Source: JBNKFQ01 sp050289385 (GTDB taxonomy: Bacteria; Pseudomonadota; Gammaproteobacteria; Pseudomonadales; Porticoccaceae). Taken from it: a DNA stretch of 17,575 nucleotides. Within the stretch, counting starts at the first letter, position 1; the number at the start of each line of letters is the position of its first letter. Below are positions 6,133 to 13,907 of the stretch, one piece after another. The notes beneath the pieces are model-generated. The model had not been told where the DNA came from, searched no databases, and worked only from the letters and a program-made list of their open reading frames with translations. Location of the stretch: the NCBI GenBank assembly GCA_050289385.1, contig JBNKFQ010000110.1:1-17575 (forward strand), read 5' to 3'. Position numbers and translations under genes: made by a program.

Positions 6133-7512
6133 CTATGACCTCAATTCACTCATGGCAGAACTAAAATCTGTCGCGATCTGTTCTTCATAAATATGCCTGC
6201 TATCAGCAATCACTTTGATTCCCCCCACCCAAACGTCCTTTATCGGATTTTCATCGCAAGCAAAAATCCAGCTGTCCAGCAGAGTGTCATCCTTGCGATC
6301 CAGCAAACGGGGATGCCGCGTATCCAGCACCACAAGATCGGCCCGAAAACCTTTGGCCAATTGACCAATTTTGTGGCCACTTACCCCGGCTCCTCCCATC
6401 AGCGCCCCATCAAACAGCGCACGACCGGTGCTGTGTTTATTCGCAGTTGATAAAACATTGCGCCGCCGCGCCATCAAGCGTTGGCCATACTCCAGACAGC
6501 ACAACTCCCCAACAGCATTTACGCAGACCTGACTGTCGGAGCCGATGCCAAAACGCCCCCCCAGCGCCAGATAAGCCTCGGCCGGGAAAATGCCATCACC
6601 CAGATTCGCCTCGGTGGTTGGGCACAGCCCTGCCACTGCCCCGCTGGCTGCCAGCTGTGTCATTTCCAAATCAGTCATGTGAGTGGCATGGACCAAACAC
6701 CAGTTGCCATCAACCAGACAGTTGTTCAGTAACCACTGCACCGGGCGTTGACCACTCCAGTTGACACAGCTATCCACCTCGAAGGTCTGCTCGGCGACAT
6801 GAATATGTATCGGGAAATTGCCATGGTTGTCCTGCAACACGCTGTCCTGCAACACGTCGCGCAATAATTCCGGTGTTACCGCTCGCAACGAATGGGGCGC
6901 AAGACCAAGGGCGGCGTGAGCTGTTCTGGCGACAACCGGCTTTAACCGGTCAACAATGGCGCAATAACCATTCGCATCATTAATAAACCGTCGCTGCTGT
7001 GCGGTGGGCTCGCAGCCGCCAAAATTCGAGTAGCGATAAAGCACCGGCAACACCGTAATACCAATGCCCGCCCGCTCTGCAGCGGCGACAACCCGCAACG
7101 ACATCTCTGCCCGATCGGCATACGCGTTACCTTGCGGGTCGTGATGCAAATATTGAAACTCGGCCACGTTGGTGTAGCCGAACTTCAACATTTCGAGATA
7201 AAGCTGAGTGGCTATCGCTTGCAGATGTCGAGGCTGCATGTTCTCCAGACAGGCATACATGGCAGTGCGCCAACTCCGGAAATTGTCATCACTGAAACCC
7301 GCCCGTTCAGCAAGCCCGGCCATTGCTCTCTGGTGCGCGTGCGAATGCACATTGGGAATGCCCGGCAACGAACAACCACTGACAACAACACCGTCACTGA
7401 TGTCGACACCTGCTTTGACTGCCGTTATTTGCCCCTCTTGATTTACCTTTAGCTCAACATTGTCGGCCCAGCCATTCGGCAACAATGCAGACTTCAGTAA
7501 CAGGGTTTTCAT
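6133..7512 (-). CDS. hutF: Formimidoylglutamate deiminase
   Basis: This amidohydrolase converts N-formimino-L-glutamate to N-formyl-L-glutamate plus ammonia, the fourth hut step in the Pseudomonas-type route. Metal-site motifs are 'NVHSHAHQR' (His56, His58), 'IHVAEQ' (His238) and 'GIGSDSQ' (Asp326), spaced as in the known HutF enzymes. The frame stays open to a GTG at 7536, but the ATG at 7510-7512 is preferred. It has AGG with seven bases' spacing, gives 459 residues close to the family length, and starts with 'MKTLLL' as expected for the first beta strand. It is the first gene of the minus-strand hut unit and is divergent from hutI. HutF normally works with HutG, which is not in this window. 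Confidence 0.93.
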   Translation of the reverse strand: MKTLLLKSALLPNGWADNVELKVNQEGQITAVKAGVDISDGVVVSGCSLPGIPNVHSHAHQRAMAGLAERAGFSDDNFRSWRTAMYACLENMQPRHLQAIATQLYLEMLKFGYTNVAEFQYLHHDPQGNAYADRAEMSLRVVAAAERAGIGITVLPVLYRYSNFGGCEPTAQQRRFINDANGYCAIVDRLKPVVARTAHAALGLAPHSLRAVTPELLRDVLQDSVLQDNHGNFPIHIHVAEQTFEVDSCVNWSGQRPVQWLLNNCLVDGNWCLVHATHMTDLEMTQLAASGAVAGLCPTTEANLGDGIFPAEAYLALGGRFGIGSDSQVCVNAVGELCCLEYGQRLMARRRNVLSTANKHSTGRALFDGALMGGAGVSGHKIGQLAKGFRADLVVLDTRHPRLLDRKDDTLLDSWIFACDENPIKDVWVGGIKVIADSRHIYEEQIATDFSSAMSELRS

Positions 7513-7544
7513 GTCAGGACCTGATTTGATTACCACTTTCGGAG

Positions 7545-7573
7545 TTGAATATGCGCATCTGAAAGTCTAGCAT
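7545..7573 (+). promoter_or_regulatory. Candidate sigma-70 promoter for hutI-hutC-hutU
   Basis: TTGAAT (7545-7550) and TAGCAT (7568-7573) are separated by 17 bases. Each matches four of six consensus bases. The predicted start, around 7580, is at the edge of the putative HutC operator, which suits repression by steric blocking. Confidence 0.5.
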
Positions 7574-7582
7574 AGTGCATAC

Positions 7583-7594
7583 ATGTATATACCA
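7583..7594. promoter_or_regulatory. Putative HutC operator
   Basis: GTATATAC at 7585-7592 is a perfect palindrome that fits GTNTANAC, the reported core for HutC-subfamily GntR regulators. An overlapping palindrome, ATACATGTAT, lies at 7579-7588. The site is in the divergent hutF/hutI region, just downstream of the hutI promoter candidate, so one bound HutC dimer could act on both units. hutC itself is encoded two genes downstream. Binding is inferred from the pattern and context. Confidence 0.65.
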
Positions 7595-7616
7595 CTTGAA
7601 GTATTGTGCAGTAACG

Positions 7617-8852
7617 ATGTCTGATGATCGCTGGGATGTACTGCTACACAACGCCCGCATAGCAACCATGACCGGGGACGGTAAGCCCTGGGGCATGATT
7701 GACAAGGGTGCGCTGGCGGTAAAAGGCAAGCTGATTGCATGGCTTGGGGCAGACGATGAACTTCCCGGCGAACTGCAACATCTGTCCCGCCAGCTAGTGG
7801 ACTGCCACGGCAAACTGGTGACACCGGGTCTGATCGATTGCCACACACACCTGGTCTACGGCGGCGACAGGGCAGGTGAATTTGAACAGCGCCTCAATGG
7901 AGTCAGCTATCAGGACATTGCCCGCACCGGTGGTGGTATTGCCGCCACTGTCTCTGCAACCAGAGCGGCATCGGAAGAAGATCTGTATTTGAACTCCCTG
8001 TCCCGCCTGCAACGTTTGATGGCTGATGGCGTCACCACGGTAGAAATCAAATCCGGTTACGGCCTCACCACCGAAGACGAACTCAAACAATTGCGCGTTG
8101 CGCGCCGTCTGGGTCATGATAACCCGGTACGCGTGCAAACCACCTTCCTGGGCGCACACACTCTGCCACCGGAATACCGCGACAACAGCGAGCTGTATAT
8201 CGATCTGGTCTGCAACGAAATGCTACCCGCGGTAAAAGCCGCCGGACTGGCCGACGCGGTCGACGGTTTTTGCGAACACATCAGCTTTACTGCACAACAG
8301 ATAAAGCGAGTATTTACTACGGCACAAAACCTTGATTTACCTGTCAAGTTACATGCGGAACAATTGAGTAATTGCGGTGGAGCCGCCATGGCGGCACAAC
8401 ACAAGGCGCTATCAGTAGATCATCTGGAATATCTCGACACCAATACCGTGCCCTTGCTTCGGGAACACGGCACCGTGGCCGTATTGCTGCCAGGCGCCTT
8501 TTATTGCCTGCGCGAAACCAGGCAACCACCTGTTCAGGCATTGCGCAATCACGCTGTACCGATGGCCCTGGCCACAGACTGCAACCCGGGCAGCTCACCG
8601 ATAGTATCGCTGCTGTTAATACTGAATATGGCTTGCGTGCTGTTTGGTCTGACACCCGAAGAGGCGCTGGCGGGAGTAACCCGCAACGCCGCCCGAGCGC
8701 TGGGCATGGCAGACAAGACAGGTGTTCTGGCACCGGGCAAGTACGCGGATTTTGTCTTGTGGCGTACAGAAAACCCGGTGCAACTCATGTATCTGATGGC
8801 CGACCTGCCCTGCGACAGGGTATGGGTAGCTGGCCGCGAACGTCGGGATTAA
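7617..8852 (+). CDS. hutI: Imidazolonepropionase
   Basis: This 411-residue amidohydrolase opens the ring of 4-imidazolone-5-propanoate to give N-formimino-L-glutamate, the third hut step. Family motifs are clear: 'DCHTHLVYGGDR' (metal ligands His76, His78), 'RTGGGI', 'EIKSGYGL', 'FLGAHTLPPEY', 'HAEQLSN' and 'ATDCNPGS'. An upstream in-frame ATG at 7575 would add 14 residues but overlaps the predicted transcription start and operator, so the ATG at 7617 ('MSDDRWDVLL') is chosen. Its ribosome site is weak. It is the first gene of hutI-hutC-hutU; hutC starts three bases after its stop. Confidence 0.96.
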   Translation: MSDDRWDVLLHNARIATMTGDGKPWGMIDKGALAVKGKLIAWLGADDELPGELQHLSRQLVDCHGKLVTPGLIDCHTHLVYGGDRAGEFEQRLNGVSYQDIARTGGGIAATVSATRAASEEDLYLNSLSRLQRLMADGVTTVEIKSGYGLTTEDELKQLRVARRLGHDNPVRVQTTFLGAHTLPPEYRDNSELYIDLVCNEMLPAVKAAGLADAVDGFCEHISFTAQQIKRVFTTAQNLDLPVKLHAEQLSNCGGAAMAAQHKALSVDHLEYLDTNTVPLLREHGTVAVLLPGAFYCLRETRQPPVQALRNHAVPMALATDCNPGSSPIVSLLLILNMACVLFGLTPEEALAGVTRNAARALGMADKTGVLAPGKYADFVLWRTENPVQLMYLMADLPCDRVWVAGRERRD

Positions 8853-8855
8853 GCC

Positions 8856-9629
8856 ATGTCTAATAAAAACCTTGAAGCCCTGCCCCGCAATACTGCCAAG
8901 CCACTGTATCAGCAAATCAAGGACGCCATTCTCGACAAAATTCGCCGGGGCGAGTGGCTGGCCGGCGCCAAAGTGCCCTCGGAAAATACTCTGGTGGATG
9001 AGTTGAGCGTCAGCCGAATGACCATAAACCGCGCACTGCGCGAGCTGACCCAGCAGGGCTATCTGGAGCGGGTGCACGGTATTGGCACATTCGTCACTGC
9101 GCCACCTCGCCATGCCAGTTTGATTGAAATTCGCGATATCGCCGAAGTCATTCAGGCTTCAGGTAATACCCACCGTTCTGACATTCGGTTATTGCAAGAG
9201 GAGAATGCCGATACCGCTACCGCAGAGAGAATGGAAATCGAAGTCGGCACGCCTGTGTTTCATATTGTGATGCTGCACTATCAAAACGACGTGCCTATCC
9301 AGTTTGAAGACCGCTACGTCAACCCAGAACTTGTTCCCGATTTCCAGAGCGTGGACTTTACTCAACACACCCCTACGGAATATCTGATCAGCCTTTTTCG
9401 CCCCGACGAAATGGAACACATCGTACAAGCGGTACTGCCCGATGAAGAAGTTTGCGAAATGTTGGCAATCGAGTCCGGTGAACCTTGCCTGAAGCTGTTG
9501 CGACGCACCTGGGTAAAGGGTGCTGTGGTCACAACCGTCGCCTTTACTTACCCCGGCAACCGCTACGACCTTGGCGCACGTTACAGCACCGAAGATTATC
9601 ACCGGCACACAAAGAAACAGCCAGGTTGA
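8856..9629 (+). CDS. hutC: Histidine utilisation repressor, GntR/HutC family
   Basis: The 257-residue protein has a GntR-type winged helix-turn-helix at residues ~15-80 ('LYQQIKDAILDKI', 'KVPSENTLVDELSVSRMTIN', 'GYLERVHGIGTFV') and a UTRA effector domain at ~95-245 ('PVFHIVMLHYQND', 'FEDRYVNPELVPDF', 'LLRRTWVKG'). HutC proteins repress hut genes and are released by urocanate, the HutH product. The gene lies between hutI and hutU, starting three bases after the hutI stop (TAA gcc ATG), so translation is probably coupled. It is thus likely autoregulated through the operator at 7583-7594. Confidence 0.95.
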   Translation: MSNKNLEALPRNTAKPLYQQIKDAILDKIRRGEWLAGAKVPSENTLVDELSVSRMTINRALRELTQQGYLERVHGIGTFVTAPPRHASLIEIRDIAEVIQASGNTHRSDIRLLQEENADTATAERMEIEVGTPVFHIVMLHYQNDVPIQFEDRYVNPELVPDFQSVDFTQHTPTEYLISLFRPDEMEHIVQAVLPDEEVCEMLAIESGEPCLKLLRRTWVKGAVVTTVAFTYPGNRYDLGARYSTEDYHRHTKKQPG

Positions 9630-9658
9630 AGCCCTGACCTGCCAATCGGAAATACGCC

Positions 9659-11335
9659 ATGACCCAGGCAACAGAGAATCGCCACGACCCCAACCGAACT
9701 ATCCGCGCCCCGCGGGGTGCTGGACTGACCTGCAAAAGCTGGTTGACGGAAGCCCCCTTTCGCATGTTGCAGAACAATCTTGATCCGGACGTAGCGGAAC
9801 GGCCGGAAGATCTGGTGGTGTACGGTGGCATTGGCCGGGCCGCGCGCAATTGGGACTGCTTCGACCAAATCCTGGACACACTGAAAACGCTCGATCACGA
9901 TGAAACCTTGCTGGTTCAGTCCGGCAAGCCGGTCGGCGTCTTTAAAACCCACAGGGACGCACCGCGGGTATTGATTGCCAACTCCAACCTTGTACCACAC
10001 TGGGCCACCTGGGATCACTTTAATGAACTGGACCGCAAGGGGCTGATGATGTACGGCCAGATGACCGCCGGTTCGTGGATCTATATCGGCAGCCAGGGCA
10101 TTGTGCAAGGTACTTACGAGACCTTTGCCGAAGCAGGTCGCCAGCACTTTAACGGTGATCCGCGTGGCAAATGGATTCTGACCGCTGGCCTGGGTGGCAT
10201 GGGCGGTGCACAACCCCTGGCCGCAACCATGGCGGGCTATTGCATGATCGCCGTGGAGTGCGACGACACTCGAATCGACTTTCGCCTGCGCACCGGTTAC
10301 GTGGACAAAAAAGCCGGCAATATTGACGAAGCCATGGCCATACTCAACGACGCGAAAAGCCGTGGCGAGGCGATCTCCATCGCACTGTCAGGCAACGCGG
10401 CCGGGGTTCTGCCAGAAATGGTAAAACGCGGTATAAGACCCGACCTGGTGACAGACCAGACTTCCGCTCACGATCCGGTTAACGGTTATCTTCCCATCGG
10501 CTGGAGCGTGGAACAGTGGCGCGCTACTGCGCAAACCGACCCTGAAACGGTATCGCGGGAAGCGTGCCGATCAATGGCAGTGCATGTGCGCGCCATGCTC
10601 GATTTCTACAAGGCTGGTATCCCCACCGTGGATTACGGCAACAATATTCGCCAGCAAGCCTTTGACCAGGGCGTAACCGATGCCTTTGATTTCCCCGGTT
10701 TTGTACCCGCGTATATTCGGCCCCTGTTCTGCCGTGGGGTTGGCCCTTTTCGCTGGGTAGCGTTGTCCGGCGACCCCGAGGACATTTACCAAACCGATCG
10801 CAAGGTTAAAGAGCTGGTTCCCGACGATCCGCACCTGCACAACTGGCTCGATATGGCCCGGGAACGCATTCATTTTCAGGGTTTGCCCGCGCGTATATGC
10901 TGGGTGGGACTGGGTCAGCGCCACAGGCTGGGGCTTGCCTTTAACGACATGGTCAAACGCGGCGAACTGAAAGCGCCCGTGGTGATTGGCCGCGATCATC
11001 TGGACTCCGGTTCTGTCGCCAGCCCCAACCGTGAAACCGAAGCCATGCCGGACGGCTCGGACGCCGTTGCCGACTGGCCACTACTCAACGCCCTGCTCAA
11101 CACCGCCAGTGGTGCCACCTGGGTATCGTTGCATCACGGTGGTGGCGTTGGCATGGGTTATTCTATTCATGCCGGACAGGTTATTTGTTGCGACGGCAGC
11201 GACGATGCGGCCGCCCGTATCGAGCGCGTATTGTGGAATGATCCGGCAAGTGGTGTTATGCGCCATGCGGATGCGGGTTATGACATGGCGAGACTGTGCG
11301 CAAGGGAAAACCACTTGAATTTATGCAACAAGTAA
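9659..11335 (+). CDS. hutU: Urocanate hydratase
   Basis: The 558-residue enzyme has the normal length. It adds water to urocanate to give 4-imidazolone-5-propanoate, using tightly bound NAD+ as an electrophile. Landmarks include 'RHDPNRTIRAPRG', 'NSNLVPHW', 'GQMTAGSWIYIGSQG', the glycine-rich NAD motif 'GLGGMGGAQPLA' from Gly177, and 'ARICWVGLG' with Cys414, which corresponds to the conserved Cys410 of the P. putida enzyme. The start ATG is 29 bases after hutC, with CGGAAA upstream. It is the last gene of the plus-strand hut unit. The 73 bases after it, before the convergent flavoprotein gene, hold no strong terminator, only a long-loop ATAATGT/ACATTAT dyad (11347-11385). Confidence 0.98.
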   Translation: MTQATENRHDPNRTIRAPRGAGLTCKSWLTEAPFRMLQNNLDPDVAERPEDLVVYGGIGRAARNWDCFDQILDTLKTLDHDETLLVQSGKPVGVFKTHRDAPRVLIANSNLVPHWATWDHFNELDRKGLMMYGQMTAGSWIYIGSQGIVQGTYETFAEAGRQHFNGDPRGKWILTAGLGGMGGAQPLAATMAGYCMIAVECDDTRIDFRLRTGYVDKKAGNIDEAMAILNDAKSRGEAISIALSGNAAGVLPEMVKRGIRPDLVTDQTSAHDPVNGYLPIGWSVEQWRATAQTDPETVSREACRSMAVHVRAMLDFYKAGIPTVDYGNNIRQQAFDQGVTDAFDFPGFVPAYIRPLFCRGVGPFRWVALSGDPEDIYQTDRKVKELVPDDPHLHNWLDMARERIHFQGLPARICWVGLGQRHRLGLAFNDMVKRGELKAPVVIGRDHLDSGSVASPNRETEAMPDGSDAVADWPLLNALLNTASGATWVSLHHGGGVGMGYSIHAGQVICCDGSDDAAARIERVLWNDPASGVMRHADAGYDMARLCARENHLNLCNK

Positions 11336-11408
11336 ATACTGACACGATAATGTATAGAAAGCACAGCCAGATTTCAGAACATTATTTGCCATACTTACAA
11401 ACAAGTCT

Positions 11409-11918
11409 CTAATCACGTAATTTATCAATAAAAATATTTATTTCGGATTCATTTTCTTCAGCTTTGTACCCATTTTTGCAATTCGCGTGAATATAACCAC
11501 AGAAATGCATACCCAAATAGTCAAATGTCATTTTGAAGCAGTCCAAATATGGCGATGACGGCTTCTCGTAAATTGATGTACATACCACATAAGCGGTTTT
11601 CCCCCTTAGCAACCTGCCTTTTTCAAGGAGTTCGGGTATTTCCAGGTAGTCAGAGATACGATCCAGAAAAATTTTCATTGGTGAGCTAACGGCATACCAA
11701 TATTCCGGGGACGCAAAAATAATATTCTCGTGTTCGAGAACATAATTCATTGTCAGTTCAAATTCGTCATTTCGATTTTTATGCTCATAGTCGAAAAAAG
11801 AAATATCTTTTTGTGACAAGTCAATGACCTCAATTGACAATTCACTGGCAATGCGATCCATCAACTTACCCGTATTACCGTTCCTGCGTGAGCTCGAAAA
11901 TAATGCTATCGTATTCAT
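11409..11918 (-). CDS. NAD(P)H-dependent FMN oxidoreductase-like flavoprotein (AT-rich)
   Basis: This 169-residue protein has a flavodoxin-like fold. The N-terminal 'IALFSSSRRNGNTGKL' (residues ~4-19) is the FMN phosphate loop, and 'FASPEYWYAVSSPMKIFLDR' (~65-85) is the flavin-contacting segment of the NADPH-dependent FMN reductase family. It may reduce quinones, azo compounds or free flavin; the substrate cannot be read. The frame is open to 12014, but the ATG at 11916-11918 is chosen because it has GGTGA upstream and starts directly at the first beta strand. Two hand-counted 60-base lines in the gene give about 38% and 28% GC, against 63% for a line in hutU. That contrast suggests recent acquisition. 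It is convergent with hutU and divergent from the DAHP synthase gene. No partner gene is evident. Confidence 0.82.
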   Translation of the reverse strand: MNTIALFSSSRRNGNTGKLMDRIASELSIEVIDLSQKDISFFDYEHKNRNDEFELTMNYVLEHENIIFASPEYWYAVSSPMKIFLDRISDYLEIPELLEKGRLLRGKTAYVVCTSIYEKPSSPYLDCFKMTFDYLGMHFCGYIHANCKNGYKAEENESEINIFIDKLRD

Positions 11919-12055
11919 CAAATCACCAAAATATTTTGTGAAAAATGTTCCCTTCGATTCAAATACTCTCTCTGCAATCGGAGAGATGTTATAGAAAAAG
12001 CCCCTGACCTGCACTCAACATTGAAGCTGCCCGTGGTTGGTAATTCCTGAAATTT

Positions 12056-12118
12056 GCTCTGGTTCGGTTAGCAAGCAACGCAGTGCTATAATGCCCCGCT
12101 TACTAACCAAACCAGAGC
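12056..12118. repeat. 16-bp inverted repeat flanking the DAHP synthase promoter
   Basis: The left arm at 12056-12071 is GCTCTGGTTCGGTTAG. The right arm at 12103-12118 is its reverse complement with one mismatch (15 of 16 paired). The 31-base interval contains the extended -10 promoter. The right arm ends six bases before the chosen ATG. Each arm contains a GGTTnGGTT direct repeat. Confidence 0.9.
12084..12092 (+). promoter_or_regulatory. Extended -10 promoter of the DAHP synthase gene
   Basis: TGCTATAAT at 12084-12092 is a perfect extended -10 (TGnTATAAT). No good -35 is present; TTCGGT at 12063-12068 is the nearest by spacing. Extended -10 promoters often manage without one. Transcription would begin near 12099, between the two arms of the inverted repeat, leaving a leader of about 25 bases that contains only the right arm. 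Confidence 0.7.
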
Positions 12119-12123
12119 GAACC

Positions 12124-13176
12124 ATGCCCACACTGACCGACGACCTGCGTATTCGTCAAAGCCAGTCTCTGCTGGCGCCCACCATTCTGATCAGCGACCT
12201 GCCGTTGTCAGAACAGAGCGCCCAAATGATTGCCGCTGCACGCAAAACCATCGAAGACATTCTCTCTGGCAAGGACAAACGACTGCTGGCAATGGTTGGC
12301 CCCTGCTCTATTCACGATCCGGTGGCTGCACTGGACTATGCAGAAAAACTGAAAGATGCTACGGCACATCTGGAAAATGACCTGTTTATCGTACTTCGGG
12401 TTTACTTTGAAAAACCACGCACCGTGATTGGCTGGAAAGGAATGATTAACGACCCCGACCTCGACGGCAGCTTCCATATCAACAAGGGCCTGCGTCTGGC
12501 GCGACAACTGCTGGTGGATGTCGCCGGGCTGGGCATGCCTGCGGCATCGGAGTTCCTGGATACCACCTTCGGTCAGTATTACGCCGACCTTGTCAGCTTT
12601 GCCGCCATTGGCGCGCGCACAGTTGAAAGCCAGGTGCACCGCGAACTGGCCTCTGGCCTGTCTATGCCAGTGGGCTTTAAAAACCGCACCGACGGCGACG
12701 TGCAGGTGGCGGTAGATGCCATTCGCTCTGCCAGCTATTCGCACTGGTTTCCATCGCCAACCAAAGAGGGCTCACCAGCCATTCTGGAAACCAGTGGCAA
12801 CGATCAGTGCTATCTCATATTGCGCGGCGGCAATAGAACCGGCCCCAACTACGGGCCCGAGTCAGTCGCGAACGCGAAAGCCACTCTGGACAAAGGCGGT
12901 GTCAGTCAAAGCCTTATCATTGACTGCAGCCATGGCAACAGCAACAAGGACCCGCAACAACAGATTGTCGTGGCCGAGTCCGTAGCGCAACAAATCGAAC
13001 ACGGCGAAACCGCGATTCGCGGGGTTATGCTGGAAAGTCACTTGACCGGCGGCGCCCAAAAACAGGTTCCCGGACAGGAACTGGCCTACGGACAGAGCAT
13101 TACCGACGCCTGCCTGTCACTGCAGGAAACCCTGCCAGTGCTGGAACGGCTGGCGTCGGCTATCCGCAAATCCTGA
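12124..13176 (+). CDS. aroG: 3-deoxy-7-phosphoheptulonate (DAHP) synthase, type I, AroF/G/H family
   Basis: This 350-residue enzyme condenses phosphoenolpyruvate with erythrose 4-phosphate in the first step of the shikimate pathway. Cys61 in 'GPCSIHD' is the metal ligand at the same number as in E. coli AroG. Other landmarks are 'LRVYFEKPRTVIGWKG', 'GARTVESQVHRELASG', 'GFKNRTDG', 'LRGGN', 'IDCSHGNSNK' (metal ligand His270) and 'GVMLESHL'. Upstream in-frame ATGs at 12037 and 12091 are rejected: 12091 overlaps the promoter -10, and the 12124 start gives the N-terminus 'DDLRI' and length of AroG. Which aromatic amino acid inhibits it cannot be decided, as parts resemble AroG and others AroF; the symbol is a best fit. 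The 16-bp inverted repeat around its promoter suggests a dedicated control. Confidence 0.93.
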   Translation: MPTLTDDLRIRQSQSLLAPTILISDLPLSEQSAQMIAAARKTIEDILSGKDKRLLAMVGPCSIHDPVAALDYAEKLKDATAHLENDLFIVLRVYFEKPRTVIGWKGMINDPDLDGSFHINKGLRLARQLLVDVAGLGMPAASEFLDTTFGQYYADLVSFAAIGARTVESQVHRELASGLSMPVGFKNRTDGDVQVAVDAIRSASYSHWFPSPTKEGSPAILETSGNDQCYLILRGGNRTGPNYGPESVANAKATLDKGGVSQSLIIDCSHGNSNKDPQQQIVVAESVAQQIEHGETAIRGVMLESHLTGGAQKQVPGQELAYGQSITDACLSLQETLPVLERLASAIRKS

Positions 13177-13313
13177 CAGGCCGTCGCTCGCGATTCTTTA
13201 AAAACAAGTGGCACCAGGGGATGCTAATCTGTAATTATTGATTTTTGAGTGACTCTTCGCCAAATTCCATTCAAACACACCGGCCAAACACCGGTAAACG
13301 ACAGGAAATTTCC

Positions 13314-13868
13314 ATGAAACCGGTTTTGTTTGCCGCACTTGTTTTGTTCACGGTGTCCGCTTTTGCAGACAATCGTTATGTTTTTGAAGATTTCGGGTTT
13401 TCCGTCACCCCGCCCAGCGACTGGAAGGTGCAACACAATACACGGGCCCGGGAACAATACCGCGCCATTCAGCAAAAATACGGGCACGATAGCGAGGCTC
13501 TGGCCAGGCAAGCACTGGTGCTATTAAGAATATTACCAACCACTTATGACGGCTCCCCGCGATACCAGCCCACCTTTGCCTGTGTCGGGCTGTTCCAGGA
13601 CACCGATACCGCCACCGCTCTGACCAGTTCACGCGATATGTTTATCGGTGGCAATACTGGTGACACGGTTTCCGAAATTCTGCCGCTCAAACAGGGTGAA
13701 CTGGATATCTCCCGTTTTTCTGTCATCAACAGGGAGAAGGGCCATAATCTGGCTTTCTACAGCTTTCGCGCTAACGACAAACTGGCGGTTTGCTCTGCCA
13801 GCTTCGGCGAAGATTACAGAGCTGCTGCCGAACAATTTTTGGGATCTATCGCCAAACACAAGCCATGA
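13314..13868 (+). CDS. Small exported protein of unknown function
   Basis: The 184-residue product starts with a classical signal peptide: Met-Lys-Pro, a hydrophobic core 'VLFAALVLFTV', then 'SAFA' followed by Asp-Asn, so cleavage after about residue 18 is likely. There is no lipobox cysteine. The mature part begins 'RYVFEDFGFSVTPPSDWKV', a pattern reminiscent of secreted PsbP/DUF1795-like folds, but that link is only an impression. Two cysteines ('FACVGLF', 'AVCSASF') could form a disulfide in the periplasm. The ATG at 13314 has AGGAAA at 13303-13308; the longer frame from 13245 lacks a ribosome site and would bury the signal peptide. It follows the DAHP synthase gene by 137 bases and precedes a glutamine amidotransferase gene by 39, so it may pair with the latter. 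Function not recognised. Confidence 0.8.
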   Translation: MKPVLFAALVLFTVSAFADNRYVFEDFGFSVTPPSDWKVQHNTRAREQYRAIQQKYGHDSEALARQALVLLRILPTTYDGSPRYQPTFACVGLFQDTDTATALTSSRDMFIGGNTGDTVSEILPLKQGELDISRFSVINREKGHNLAFYSFRANDKLAVCSASFGEDYRAAAEQFLGSIAKHKP

Positions 13869-13907
13869 ACGCGGATTGCTGACAAACAGAGGGATTTGTA
13901 ATAAACC

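Noticed and set aside
7513..7536. GTG start for hutF at 7536
   Set aside because: It has no ribosome site, whereas the ATG at 7512 has AGG at good spacing and gives the family N-terminus.
7575..7616. ATG start for hutI at 7575
   Set aside because: It lies upstream of the predicted transcription start and overlaps the operator; the ATG at 7617 matches family proteins.
11347..11385. ATAATGT/ACATTAT dyad after hutU as a terminator
   Set aside because: The stem is AT-only except one pair, the loop is 25 bases and there is no T-tract.
11919..12014. 32-residue N-terminal extension of the flavoprotein
   Set aside because: The FMN-binding strand begins just after the ATG at 11918, which has its own ribosome site.
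12037..12123. Longer DAHP synthase with starts at 12037 or 12091
   Set aside because: 12037 is upstream of the promoter and 12091 overlaps the -10 box. The start at 12124 gives the exact AroG length and Cys61 numbering.
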